From Streptomyces adelaidensis (lineage in GTDB: Bacteria; Actinomycetota; Actinomycetes; Streptomycetales; Streptomycetaceae): a stretch of 64,000 nt of DNA. Shown here piece by piece: positions 9,152 to 17,423 of the stretch. Every line of letters begins with the position of its first letter. Within the stretch, counting starts at the first letter, position 1. Under the pieces are notes generated by a model. The model made no database searches. It saw only the letters and a list, made by a program, of their open reading frames with translations, and had not been told where the DNA came from. The translations under genes were made by a program, and so were the position numbers. Location of the stretch: positions 62,001 through 126,000 of the forward strand of contig NZ_JAEMUX010000008.1 of assembly GCF_016598475.1 (NCBI RefSeq). The letters are read 5' to 3'.

Positions 9152-10674
9152 TGACCAACAGCAGCGACCGGAGTCAGGCAGTGGGCGTCAAGACATACGA
9201 AGTACGCACTTATGGATGTCAGATGAACGTCCACGACTCCGAACGCCTGTCCGGTCTCCTGGAGGAAGCCGGGTACGTGCGCTCACCGGAGGACGCCGGC
9301 GAGGGCAACGCCGACGTCGTCGTCTTCAACACCTGCGCCGTACGGGAGAACGCCGACAACCGCCTCTACGGCAACCTCGGCCGCCTCGCCCCGATGAAGA
9401 CCGCCCGCCCCGGCATGCAGATCGCCGTCGGCGGCTGTCTGGCCCAGAAGGACCAGGACACCATCGTCAAGAAGGCGCCCTGGGTGGACGTCGTCTTCGG
9501 CACGCACAACATCGGCAAGCTGCCCGTCCTGCTGGAGCGCGCCCGGATCCAGGACGAGGCGCAGGTCGAGATCGCCGAGTCCCTGGAGGCCTTCCCCTCC
9601 ACCCTGCCGACCCGCCGCGAGAGCGCCTACGCCGCCTGGGTCTCGGTCTCCGTGGGCTGCAACAACACCTGCACGTTCTGCATCGTCCCGGCCCTGCGCG
9701 GCAAGGAGAAGGACCGCCGCAGCGGCGACATCCTCGCCGAGATCGAGACGCTGGTCGGCGAGGGAGTCTCCGAGATCACCCTGCTCGGCCAGAACGTGAA
9801 CGCGTACGGCTCCGACATCGGCGACCGCGAGGCGTTCGGCAAGCTGCTGCGGGCCTGCGGGAAGATCGAGGGCCTGGAGCGCGTCCGCTTCACCTCCCCG
9901 CACCCCCGCGACTTCACCGACGACGTCATCGCCGCCATGGCCGAGACGCCGAACGTCATGCCGCAATTGCACATGCCGATGCAGTCCGGCTCGGACACCG
10001 TCCTGAAGGCGATGCGCCGCTCGTACCGCCAGGAGCGCTACCTGGGGATCATCGAGAAGGTGCGCGCCTCCATCCCGCACGCCGCCATCACCACCGACAT
10101 CATCGTGGGCTTCCCCGGCGAGACCGAGGAGGACTTCGAGCAGACGATGCACGCGGTCCGCGAGGCCCGCTTCGCCCAGGCCTTCACCTTCCAGTACTCC
10201 AAGCGCCCCGGCACCCCCGCGGCCACCATGGAGAACCAGATCCCCAAGAAGGTCGTGCAGGCGCGCTACGAGCGTCTCGTCGCCCTCCAGGAGGAGATCT
10301 CGTGGGAGGAGAACAGGAAGCAGGTCGGCCGCACCCTGGAGCTGATGGTCGCCGAGGGCGAGGGCCGCAAGGACGGCGCCACCCGGCGCCTCTCCGGCCG
10401 CGCCCCCGACAACCGCCTGGTCCACTTCACCAAGCCCGACCAGGAAGTACGCCCCGGCGACGTCGTCACCGTCGAGATCACCTACGCCGCCCCCCACCAC
10501 CTCCTCGCCGAGGGCACCGCCCTGGACGTACGCCGCACGCGCGCGGGCGACGCCTGGGAGAAGCGGAACGCCGTCCCGGCGGAGAAGCCGGCGGGGGTCA
10601 TGCTCGGTCTGCCGAAGATCGGCGTCCCGGAGCCGCTGCCGGTGGCGACGACGGGCGGCTGCGGCAGCCACTGA
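9151..10674 (+). CDS. miaB: tRNA-2-methylthio-N6-dimethylallyladenosine synthase
   Basis: 507 aa. A radical-SAM methylthiotransferase that converts i6A37 to ms2i6A37 in tRNAs reading UNN codons. The N-terminal MTTase domain carries the three cysteines of the auxiliary cluster (YGCQMN C23, NTCAVREN C62, GGCLAQ C96). The radical-SAM cluster motif is CNNTCTFC (C170, C174, C177), followed by GQNVNAYG and a C-terminal TRAM domain. The GTG start at 9151 is supported by the leaderless -10 element. It acts downstream of MiaA, which is encoded 1.7 kb further on the same strand. Confidence 0.97.
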   Translation: MTNSSDRSQAVGVKTYEVRTYGCQMNVHDSERLSGLLEEAGYVRSPEDAGEGNADVVVFNTCAVRENADNRLYGNLGRLAPMKTARPGMQIAVGGCLAQKDQDTIVKKAPWVDVVFGTHNIGKLPVLLERARIQDEAQVEIAESLEAFPSTLPTRRESAYAAWVSVSVGCNNTCTFCIVPALRGKEKDRRSGDILAEIETLVGEGVSEITLLGQNVNAYGSDIGDREAFGKLLRACGKIEGLERVRFTSPHPRDFTDDVIAAMAETPNVMPQLHMPMQSGSDTVLKAMRRSYRQERYLGIIEKVRASIPHAAITTDIIVGFPGETEEDFEQTMHAVREARFAQAFTFQYSKRPGTPAATMENQIPKKVVQARYERLVALQEEISWEENRKQVGRTLELMVAEGEGRKDGATRRLSGRAPDNRLVHFTKPDQEVRPGDVVTVEITYAAPHHLLAEGTALDVRRTRAGDAWEKRNAVPAEKPAGVMLGLPKIGVPEPLPVATTGGCGSH

Positions 10675-10750
10675 CGGGCTCCGGCCCGGATGACGGGTCC
10701 GGCGCCCCGCGCCCCCGAAGGGCGTGACCGTCACTCTCAGCGGCAGAAGT

Positions 10751-10764
10751 TACCCTGCGGATCA
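10751..10764 (+). promoter_or_regulatory. Leaderless-type -10 element for the dioxygenase-like gene
   Basis: TACCCT at 10751-10756, a 7-nt spacer, then ATG at 10764. No Shine-Dalgarno sequence is present. Confidence 0.5.
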
Positions 10765-11480
10765 TGCTTGTAGCCGCTGGCCTCTGCCCCTGCCCTCCGC
10801 TCCTCGTGCCTCAGGTCGCGGCGGGGGCCGCGCCCGAACTGGCCGCGGCACGGGACGCCTGCGCGGACGCGCTCGGAGTGCTCGCCGCCGCCCGGCCCGA
10901 CCGCCTGGTGGTCGTCGGCCCCGCCGAGCGGGACGGCCCCCACCCGGAGGGCGCACGTGGCTCCTTCCGGGGCTACGGCGTGGATCTCGACGTCCGCCTC
11001 GGACGCGGGGGTACGGCGGACGCGCGGGCCGGGCGGGCCGAGCTGCCCGCCTCCCTCGCTGTCGCCGCCTGGCTGCTGGATCGCACGGACTGGACCGGAG
11101 TCCCCGTGGAAGGTCTCGGGGTGGGGGAACCGCTCCCCGCCGAGCGGTGTATCCAAGTCGGAAGGGACATCGCCGGGTCCGCCGGTCGGGTGGCCCTGCT
11201 GGTGATGGGCGACGCCAGCGCGTGCCGCACGCTCAAGGCCCCGGGATATCTGGACGACCGCGCGGCCGGCTTCGACGCGGAGATCGCACGTGCGCTCGCC
11301 ACCGCGGACATCGCGGCCCTGAAGGCGGTGGACACTCAGCTCGCCGGCGAGCTGAAGGCCTCCGGCCGCGCCCCCTGGCAGGTCCTGGCGGGCGCCGCCG
11401 AGGACGCGGACCTGGGCGGCAGCCTGCTGTACGACGACGCGCCGTACGGGGTGGGCTATCTGGTGGCGGCCTGGTCGTAG
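10764..11480 (+). CDS. Class III extradiol dioxygenase subunit-B-like protein
   Basis: 238 aa beginning MLVAAGLCPCPPLLVPQVAAG, the N-terminal strand-turn pattern of the LigB-like (class III extradiol ring-cleavage dioxygenase) fold. The later segments RLVVVGPAERDG, VALLVMGDASACRT and DAEIARALATADIAAL fit the same alpha/beta core. Family enzymes use a non-haem Fe(II) held by two His and a Glu. The typical N-terminal His is not evident (PCPP), so catalytic competence is uncertain and a non-catalytic role is possible. It stands alone between miaB and a bidirectional terminator. The conserved position in Streptomyces suggests a housekeeping role, but the substrate is unknown. Confidence 0.75.
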   Translation: MLVAAGLCPCPPLLVPQVAAGAAPELAAARDACADALGVLAAARPDRLVVVGPAERDGPHPEGARGSFRGYGVDLDVRLGRGGTADARAGRAELPASLAVAAWLLDRTDWTGVPVEGLGVGEPLPAERCIQVGRDIAGSAGRVALLVMGDASACRTLKAPGYLDDRAAGFDAEIARALATADIAALKAVDTQLAGELKASGRAPWQVLAGAAEDADLGGSLLYDDAPYGVGYLVAAWS

Positions 11481-11488
11481 ACCGGACA

Positions 11489-11532
11489 CGGCGGACGGCC
11501 GGGAGCCCGATGTGCTCCTCGGCCGTCCGCCG
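11489..11532. terminator. Bidirectional stem-loop between convergent genes
   Basis: A perfect 13-bp stem (CGGCGGACGGCCG with CGGCCGTCCGCCG) between the stop of the plus-strand dioxygenase-like gene and the stop of the minus-strand antitoxin-like gene. Confidence 0.8.
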
Positions 11533-11544
11533 TTGTCAAGGTGG

Positions 11545-11823
11545 TCAGGAAGCCGGAGGCGGTGGTGTCGCACCGCCACCGCTCGCGGTCGGGGGCATGG
11601 TGCCGCCGCCGTCGTCCTTGTGCGCGAGTCGGTCCATGGCGTGCTTCGCTCTGCCCGTGCCCGACTGGATCTTTCCGCTGTACTTGCCCTTGGTCTTCTT
11701 GTCGACCGTGTGCGCGGCCTTGTCGAGACCGTGCTGAATCCTGCCCTCGTGCTTCTGCGCGAGATGCGAGACCCTCTCCTTGGCCGGGGAGAGTTTGGAT
11801 TTCAAATTACCCAGCAGACCCAT
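11545..11823 (-). CDS. MT0933/Rv0909-type antitoxin-family protein, no adjacent toxin
   Basis: 92 aa, beginning MGLLGNLKSKLSPAKERVSH, with a basic amphipathic helix and the repeating KAAHTVDKKTKGKYSGKI region typical of the small MT0933-like family, and a Gly/Pro/Ala-rich tail. GGAAGG lies about 5 nt before the ATG. It follows the next upstream gene after 24 nt and is probably cotranscribed with it. In mycobacteria the family is named as the antitoxin of Rv0909-Rv0910; no START/SRPBCC-type toxin partner lies next to it here, so the antitoxin label is by family only. Confidence 0.75.
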   Translation of the reverse strand: MGLLGNLKSKLSPAKERVSHLAQKHEGRIQHGLDKAAHTVDKKTKGKYSGKIQSGTGRAKHAMDRLAHKDDGGGTMPPTASGGGATPPPPAS

Positions 11824-11847
11824 GGTTCACCTTCCCGCGCGGGTCAG

Positions 11848-12153
11848 TCACTTGCGGGCGCCCTCACTGGTCCCGTTGTCGGCCGCCTGCTCGGCGGTCT
11901 GCTGCTTGGGGATCTCCACGTCCTCCGCCGCGTCGGTGCTCTCCGCACCGGCGGCGGCCGACTCGTCCTCGACCACCTCGGCCTCGGCCTCTGTCCCGGC
12001 CTCGGATCGCGCGGCCTCGGTCGATCCCTTCGCCTCGTCCGACGTCTCCGGCTCTTCCGTCCCGGTCTCGGGGGCCGTCGCGGATTCCGTCACGCCGGTC
12101 TCCTCCTCCTCCATGGCCTTCGACTTACGGCGAAACAGCGAAAAAACGCCCAT
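11848..12153 (-). CDS. Short acidic low-complexity protein with basic N-terminus
   Basis: 101 aa from the ATG at 12153, chosen because GAGG lies 5 nt upstream; the open frame extends further but without a better start. The N-terminus MGVFSLFRRKSKAMEE is basic and amphipathic, then the chain is dominated by Glu, Ala, Thr and Ser and is almost certainly disordered. No domain is recognised; similar Streptomyces proteins sometimes carry the uninformative label 'gliding motility protein'. It is the first gene of a two-gene minus-strand operon with the antitoxin-family gene and is divergent from miaA. Confidence 0.7.
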   Translation of the reverse strand: MGVFSLFRRKSKAMEEEETGVTESATAPETGTEEPETSDEAKGSTEAARSEAGTEAEAEVVEDESAAAGAESTDAAEDVEIPKQQTAEQAADNGTSEGARK

Positions 12154-12335
12154 ATCAACCTCAATGCTAATCATGCGGGCTAATTCCCGCGCTCTCCCGG
12201 AGCGTCCCATTGCGTCACCCGGGCCGCCGGCACTCGAAGCCGGCGCTTCGAACTCGCAAACACGCAACGACCCCGGCCCCCTCGCGTCACGTAGCTCGTT
12301 CGAGAAGAGGCCCCGACATTTGCGAGACTGGGTCG

Positions 12336-13274
12336 GTGAGTAGCGCAGTTCCCCCCCCACGAGTCATCGCCGTCGTCGGACCGACCGCGGCCGGCAAGTC
12401 CGATCTGGGCGTCTTCCTCGCCCATCGCCTCGGCGGCGAGGTCGTCAACGCCGATTCCATGCAGCTCTACCGGGGGATGGACATCGGCACCGCCAAGCTG
12501 ACCCCCGAGGAGCGCGACGGAGTCCCCCATCACCTCCTGGACATCTGGGACGTCACGGCCACCGCCAGCGTCGCCGAGTACCAGCGGCTGGCCAGGGCGC
12601 GCATCGACGCCCTGCTCGCCGAGGGCCGCTGGCCGATCCTGGTGGGCGGCTCCGGGCTGTACGTACGCGGTGCCGTCGACAACCTGGAGTTCCCCGGCAC
12701 CGACCCCGAGGTCCGGGCCCGGCTGGAGGAGGAGCTGACGCTGCGCGGCTCCGGCGCGCTGCACGCCCGGCTCGCCGCCGCCGACCCCGAGGCCGCGCAC
12801 GCGATCCTGCCCAGCAACGGCCGCCGCATCGTCCGCGCCCTCGAAGTGATCGAGATCACCGGAAAGCCGTTCACGGCGAACCTCCCGGGCCATGACTCGA
12901 TCTACGACACCGTCCAGATCGGTGTCGACGTGGCGCGCCCCGAACTCGACGAGCGCATCACCCGCCGCGTCGACCGCATGTGGGACGCCGGACTGGTCGA
13001 CGAAGTGCGCGCACTGGAGGCGCAGGGGTTGCGCGAGGGGCGTACGGCGTCGCGCGCGCTCGGCTACCAGCAAACCCTCGCCGCCCTCGCCGGACAGTGC
13101 TCCATGGACGAGGCGCGTGCCGAGACCGTACGTGCCACCAAGCGCTTCGCGCGCCGTCAGGATTCATGGTTCAGGCGCGACCCGCGGGTGCATTGGCTCA
13201 AGGGGGGTCTCGCCGACCTGACGGAACTCCCGCAGCTGGCATTGGCGTTGCTCGAACGACCGGTTACAGCCTGA
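12336..13274 (+). CDS. miaA: tRNA dimethylallyltransferase
   Basis: 312 aa from a GTG at 12336, the only start that begins directly before the catalytic domain (SSAVPPPRVIAVVGPTAAGK). P-loop GPTAAGKS binds the prenyl diphosphate; NADSMQLYRGMDIGTAK is the substrate Asp loop; VGGSGLYVRG and the C-terminal ATKRFARRQDSWFRRD complete the family signature. It transfers dimethylallyl to N6 of A37 in tRNAs decoding UNN codons, providing the substrate for MiaB. In Streptomyces this includes the UUA-reading tRNA encoded by bldA, so the enzyme can affect development. Confidence 0.97.
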   Translation: MSSAVPPPRVIAVVGPTAAGKSDLGVFLAHRLGGEVVNADSMQLYRGMDIGTAKLTPEERDGVPHHLLDIWDVTATASVAEYQRLARARIDALLAEGRWPILVGGSGLYVRGAVDNLEFPGTDPEVRARLEEELTLRGSGALHARLAAADPEAAHAILPSNGRRIVRALEVIEITGKPFTANLPGHDSIYDTVQIGVDVARPELDERITRRVDRMWDAGLVDEVRALEAQGLREGRTASRALGYQQTLAALAGQCSMDEARAETVRATKRFARRQDSWFRRDPRVHWLKGGLADLTELPQLALALLERPVTA

Positions 13275-13376
13275 TCACGTCCTGGCATCGGCTCGCCCCG
13301 GCGGTCATCCCGGCCTCCGGGGGCGTGCCATCATCGAGCTTCGATCGACCAAGTGGAGTCCGAGTTGGGAGGGCGC

Positions 13377-13907
13377 GTGGCGATGGAGGCCGGCCCTCGC
13401 GACACCGCACAAGGCACGGAGCAGGGCACCGCGCAGGACGCGGAGCAGCTGGTTACCGAGGGGTACGCACTGGATCCCGAAGACGATCCGCTGAGCCCCG
13501 ACGGGCCCGACGACCAGACTCCGGGCGGCGTGAGCGACGACGGACCGGAACCGGACGAGATGTCCGGGCCGGAGGTCGAGGTCGAGCTGCGCCCGCAGCG
13601 CAGACTGCGCCTGTGGCAGCTCGCGCCCATCGTGGGCCTCGCCGCGGTCGGCTCCCTGATGTTCGCCTTCCCGCTCGCCTTCGAGTTCGGTGACGGCGGC
13701 GCCGTGGTCGCCATGCTCGGCCTGCTGATCTGCTCCACCGCCGCCGGCTGGGGCATGATGGCCGCCCGCCGCGTCGGTTACACGTGGCCGGGCCTGCCCC
13801 AGCGCGGCTCCGACCGCCGCGCCGACTGGCGCCTCGTCCTCGCCTACGCCCTGGTGGTCGCCGCGATCGCGGTGCTCGCCGTGTGGCGGGTGGCCCGGCT
13901 CCGCTAG
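13377..13907 (+). CDS. Small membrane protein with long acidic cytoplasmic N-terminus
   Basis: 176 aa from the GTG at 13377, which has GGGAGG 5 nt upstream; an earlier in-frame GTG at 13353 lacks one. The first about 75 residues are acidic and disordered (QGTEQGTAQDAEQ, then DPEDDPLSPDGPDD). Three hydrophobic segments follow: LAPIVGLAAVGSLMFAFPLA, AVVAMLGLLICSTAAGWGMM and LVLAYALVVAAIAVLAVW, with RRVGYTWPGLPQRGSDRR between the second and third. No catalytic motif is seen. It lies between miaA and dapF on the same strand, a conserved Streptomyces position, but the function is unknown. Confidence 0.8.
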   Translation: MAMEAGPRDTAQGTEQGTAQDAEQLVTEGYALDPEDDPLSPDGPDDQTPGGVSDDGPEPDEMSGPEVEVELRPQRRLRLWQLAPIVGLAAVGSLMFAFPLAFEFGDGGAVVAMLGLLICSTAAGWGMMAARRVGYTWPGLPQRGSDRRADWRLVLAYALVVAAIAVLAVWRVARLR

Positions 13908-13948
13908 CGCCTGGCGCCGGGCGCGAACACGGTGTCGCACCCAGCCCG

Positions 13949-13961
13949 TACGATCGGGGAA
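13949..13961 (+). promoter_or_regulatory. Leaderless-type -10 element for dapF
   Basis: TACGAT at 13949-13954, a 6-nt spacer (CGGGGA) and ATG at 13961. The purine stretch abuts the ATG and is too close to act as a ribosome binding site. Confidence 0.55.
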
Positions 13962-14830
13962 TGAGCACGCGGATCGCCTTCCTCAAGGGTCACGGGACCG
14001 AGAACGACTTCGTGATCGTCCCGGACCCCGAGAACGTCATCGATCTCTCCCCGGCCGCCGTCGCCGCCCTGTGCGACCGGCGCGCGGGCATCGGCGGCGA
14101 CGGTGTGCTGCACGTCGTACGGTCCGCCGCGCACCCGGAGGCCGAGGAGCTGGCGGCCGAGGCGGAGTGGTTCATGGACTACCGCAACGGCGACGGGTCG
14201 GTCGCCGAGATGTGCGGAAACGGCGTCCGGGTGTTCGCCCGCTACCTCCAGCACGTCGGCCATGTCACCGAGGGCGACCTCACCGTCGCCACACGCGGGG
14301 GCATGAAGCGCGTCCACATCGCCAAGAACGGCGACGTCACCGTCGGCATGGGCGGCGCGCGTCTCCCCGAAGGGGACGTCACGGTGCGCGTCGGCGAGCG
14401 GAGCTGGCCCGCGCGCAACGTCAACATGGGCAACCCGCACGCGGTCGCCTTCGTCGACGACCTCGCGCACGCGGGCGACCTGTACTCCCCGCCGCCCTTC
14501 AGCCCGGCCGCCGCCTACCCGGACGGCGTGAACGTCGAGTTCGTCGTCGACCGGGGCCCGGGCCACGTGGCGATGCGCGTCCACGAGCGCGGCTCCGGCG
14601 AGACCCGCTCCTGCGGCACCGGCGCGTGCGCCGTCGCCGTGGCCGCCGCCCGCCGCGACGGCGCCGACCCGGCCGTGACGGGCACCCCCGTGACATACAC
14701 CGTCGATGTGCCCGGCGGCACCCTGGTCATCACCGAACGGGCCGACGGCGAGATCGAGATGACCGGTCCCGCGGTGATCGTCGCCGAGGGCGAGATCGAT
14801 CCCAAGTGGCTGGAAAACGCGGCACGTTGA
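13961..14830 (+). CDS. dapF: Diaminopimelate epimerase
   Basis: 289 aa. Interconverts LL- and meso-diaminopimelate, the last step before lysine. Streptomyces peptidoglycan contains LL-DAP, so this enzyme sits at the branch between wall and lysine supply. Key features are FLKGHGTENDFVIVPDP at the N-terminus, the first catalytic cysteine in AEMCGNGVRVFARYL and the second in GETRSCGTGACAVAVAA, and the NMGNPHAV loop. Both halves of the pseudosymmetric fold are complete. The ATG at 13961 is chosen from the family N-terminus and the leaderless -10. Confidence 0.97.
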   Translation: MSTRIAFLKGHGTENDFVIVPDPENVIDLSPAAVAALCDRRAGIGGDGVLHVVRSAAHPEAEELAAEAEWFMDYRNGDGSVAEMCGNGVRVFARYLQHVGHVTEGDLTVATRGGMKRVHIAKNGDVTVGMGGARLPEGDVTVRVGERSWPARNVNMGNPHAVAFVDDLAHAGDLYSPPPFSPAAAYPDGVNVEFVVDRGPGHVAMRVHERGSGETRSCGTGACAVAVAAARRDGADPAVTGTPVTYTVDVPGGTLVITERADGEIEMTGPAVIVAEGEIDPKWLENAAR

Positions 14831-14849
14831 GATGTGGTAGGGCTTTGGA

Positions 14850-14878
14850 TCGCGGCGTCCGGCGGGCGGGCGCCGCGA
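14850..14878 (+). terminator. Stem-loop after dapF
   Basis: TCGCGGCG pairs with CGCCGCGA (8 bp), extendable through the flanking CTTTGGA and TATCCAAG, 20 nt after the dapF stop. The rest of the 296-nt gap before rshA holds presumed promoter sequence with no element recognised with confidence. Confidence 0.6.
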
Positions 14879-15126
14879 CTATCCAAGCCCAACGGCTGTT
14901 CACCCGTGCGAATCCATGGCGCACCCGGGTGGAGTGACCCGAAACCGTATACGTCGGAACCTTCGCTCGAATGGGTGATCCGTTTCACGCTCGGCGAGAG
15001 GCGGTCGGACGGGCGTGGTGGGCTCGGTAGCATCAAGCACCGGCACGGACGGGGGAACGACACGATCCCTGGGCCGCCGCACGCCATGGGGCACCCGTCC
15101 GCCGGTCCACGCAGCCGGAGGTGCCC

Positions 15127-17313
15127 ATGAGCGCGGAGGCCACGAACCCCGCCGTATCGCCCGCCCCTGCGCCGCCCACAGCGAACCGCAGGAAGGGCCG
15201 ACCCCGAATCGACCTGCGCCGTCTGGGCCGCGCCGCACTCCTGGGCCCCGCCACCCGCGACCGGCTGCCCGACGCGATCGGCCATGTCGCCGAAGCGCAC
15301 CGCGCCCACCACCCCGACGCCGACCTGGAGCCGCTGCGCCGGGCGTACGTCCTCGCCGAGTCCTCGCACCGCGGCCAGATGCGCAAGAGCGGTGAGCCGT
15401 ACATCACCCACCCGCTCGCCGTGACGCTGATCCTGGCCGAACTCGGCGCGGAGACCACGACCCTGACGGCCTCTCTGCTCCACGACACCGTCGAGGACAC
15501 GGATGTGACCCTCGATCAGGTGCGCGAGGAGTTCGGCGAGGAGGTGCGCTATCTCGTCGACGGCGTCACCAAGTTGGAGAAGGTCGACTACGGTGCCGCC
15601 GCCGAGCCCGAGACCTTCCGCAAGATGCTCGTCGCCACCGGCAACGACGTCCGCGTGATGTCGATCAAGCTCGCCGACCGGCTGCACAACATGCGCACCC
15701 TCGGCGTGATGCGCCCCGAGAAGCAGGAACGCATCGCCAAGGTCACCCGGGACGTACTGATCCCGCTCGCCGAACGGCTCGGCGTCCAGGCGCTCAAGAC
15801 CGAGCTGGAGGACCTCGTCTTCGCGATCCTCCACCCCGAGGAGTACGTGCACACCCGCGAACTCATCGTCGACAACGCCGCGCAGGACAACGACCCCCTC
15901 GCCGAGATCTCCGAAGAGGTGCGCGGCGTCCTGCGCGAGGCCGGCATCCAGGCCGAAGTCCTCATAAGGCCGAGGCACTTCGTCTCCCTGCACCGGGTCT
16001 CCCGAAAACGCGGACAACTGCGCGGCTCCGACTTCGGACGGCTCCTGGTGCTCGTGGGCGAGGACGCCGACTGCTACGCCGTCCTCGGCGAGCTGCACAC
16101 CTGCCTGACGCCCGTGGTCTCGGAGTTCAAAGACTTCATCGCCGTACCGAAGTTCAACCTGTACCAGTCGCTCCACACGGCCGTCGCCCGCGGCGACGGC
16201 CAGGTCGCCGAAGTCCTCATCCGAACGCACCAGATGCACAAGGTCGCCGAGGCCGGCGTAGTCGCGCTGGGCAACCCCTACGCCCCTCCCTCGGAGGAGC
16301 GGTCCGACGAGGACGCCGAGCGGACCGGCGGCGCGGGAGCCGCCGGGGAGGGGGAGCGCATCGACCCCACCCGCCCCGGCTGGCTCTCCCGGCTCCTCGA
16401 CTGGCAGGAGGCGGCACCCGACGCGGACATGTTCTGGTCCACCCTGCGCGAGGACCTCGCCCAGGACCGCGAGATCACCGTCTTCCGGCCCGACGGGGGC
16501 ACGCTGGGGCTGCCCGAGGGCTCCAGTTGTGTGGATGCCGCGTACGCCCAGTACGGCGAGGACGCGCACGCCTGCATCGGCGCCCGCGTCAACGGCCGCC
16601 TGGCGACGCTGAGTACCGTCCTGAAGGACGGTGACACCGTCCAGCTCCTGATGGGCCAGGACCCGGCCTCCGAGCCCTCCAGAGAGTGGCTGGAGCACGC
16701 CCACACCCCGGGCGCGCGCATCGCCATCCAGCGCTGGCTCGCCACCCACCCCTCGCCCGCCGCCGACGAGCCGGAGACGCGCGACGACCGACACCCGGAC
16801 GAGGCACCTGCCCTGCGCCCCGCCCTCGACGAGCCCACCGCCACCTCCGGCGGCGCGAACGCCGTGGTCGTCGTCGGCCGGCCCGAGGCGAACGTACGCC
16901 TCGCCGGCTGCTGTACGCCCGTACCGCCCGACGAGGTCACCGGATTCGCCGTCCGCGGGGGAGTGGTGACCGTGCACCGCGTCGAATGCGCCGCCGTGCA
17001 GCGCATGAAGAACCTGGGACGCGCGGAGATCGGCGTCGGCTGGGGCGACACCACCGAGTTCCGGGTCACCCTCGTCGCCGAGTCCTTCCAGCGGCCCCAC
17101 CTCCTCGCCGACCTCACCGAGGCCATCGCCCTGGAGGGCGTCGCCATCGTCTCCGCCACCGTCGAACCCCCGACCCAGCAGCGCGTCCGGCACACCTACA
17201 CGCTCCAACTCCCGGACGCGGCCCACCTCCAGAGCCTGATGCGGGCCATGCGGAACGTGCCGGGCGTCTACGACGTCGGCCGCGCCCAGCACCAGGCGAC
17301 GGCCGCGCACTGA
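15127..17313 (+). CDS. rshA: RelA/SpoT homologue, HD hydrolase plus divergent synthetase plus TGS
   Basis: 728 aa from an ATG with GGAGG 5 nt upstream. The N-terminal HD hydrolase domain is intact (LLHDTVEDT, H119-D120-E123-D124; MRTLGVM), so (p)ppGpp hydrolysis is expected. The synthetase region is recognisable (EFKDFIAVPKFNLYQSLHT, VAEVLIRTHQMHKVAE) but diverged: the usual YSIY is VSLH, the G-V-R-V after the catalytic Asp is G-R-L-L, and the AHW after the AE motif is ALG. A TGS domain starts near residue 449 (EITVFRPDGG) and an ACT-like end region is present. S. coelicolor has relA plus this second homologue rshA. Synthetase activity here may be weak or absent. Confidence 0.92.
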   Translation: MSAEATNPAVSPAPAPPTANRRKGRPRIDLRRLGRAALLGPATRDRLPDAIGHVAEAHRAHHPDADLEPLRRAYVLAESSHRGQMRKSGEPYITHPLAVTLILAELGAETTTLTASLLHDTVEDTDVTLDQVREEFGEEVRYLVDGVTKLEKVDYGAAAEPETFRKMLVATGNDVRVMSIKLADRLHNMRTLGVMRPEKQERIAKVTRDVLIPLAERLGVQALKTELEDLVFAILHPEEYVHTRELIVDNAAQDNDPLAEISEEVRGVLREAGIQAEVLIRPRHFVSLHRVSRKRGQLRGSDFGRLLVLVGEDADCYAVLGELHTCLTPVVSEFKDFIAVPKFNLYQSLHTAVARGDGQVAEVLIRTHQMHKVAEAGVVALGNPYAPPSEERSDEDAERTGGAGAAGEGERIDPTRPGWLSRLLDWQEAAPDADMFWSTLREDLAQDREITVFRPDGGTLGLPEGSSCVDAAYAQYGEDAHACIGARVNGRLATLSTVLKDGDTVQLLMGQDPASEPSREWLEHAHTPGARIAIQRWLATHPSPAADEPETRDDRHPDEAPALRPALDEPTATSGGANAVVVVGRPEANVRLAGCCTPVPPDEVTGFAVRGGVVTVHRVECAAVQRMKNLGRAEIGVGWGDTTEFRVTLVAESFQRPHLLADLTEAIALEGVAIVSATVEPPTQQRVRHTYTLQLPDAAHLQSLMRAMRNVPGVYDVGRAQHQATAAH

Positions 17314-17423
17314 CCCCGGGCGCTGACTTCGGAGGGGGTGCGGTGGCTCGGCGGACCACTCGTTCGGGTGGGACCGCCGCGCGCCGTTGGCGCCGGGCGG
17401 AGGCGCGCTGGTAGCGGTGGTCC

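Noticed and set aside
11545..12153. A toxin-antitoxin pair
   Set aside because: The partner gene is an acidic disordered protein, not an SRPBCC-type toxin, so only the antitoxin-family name is supported.
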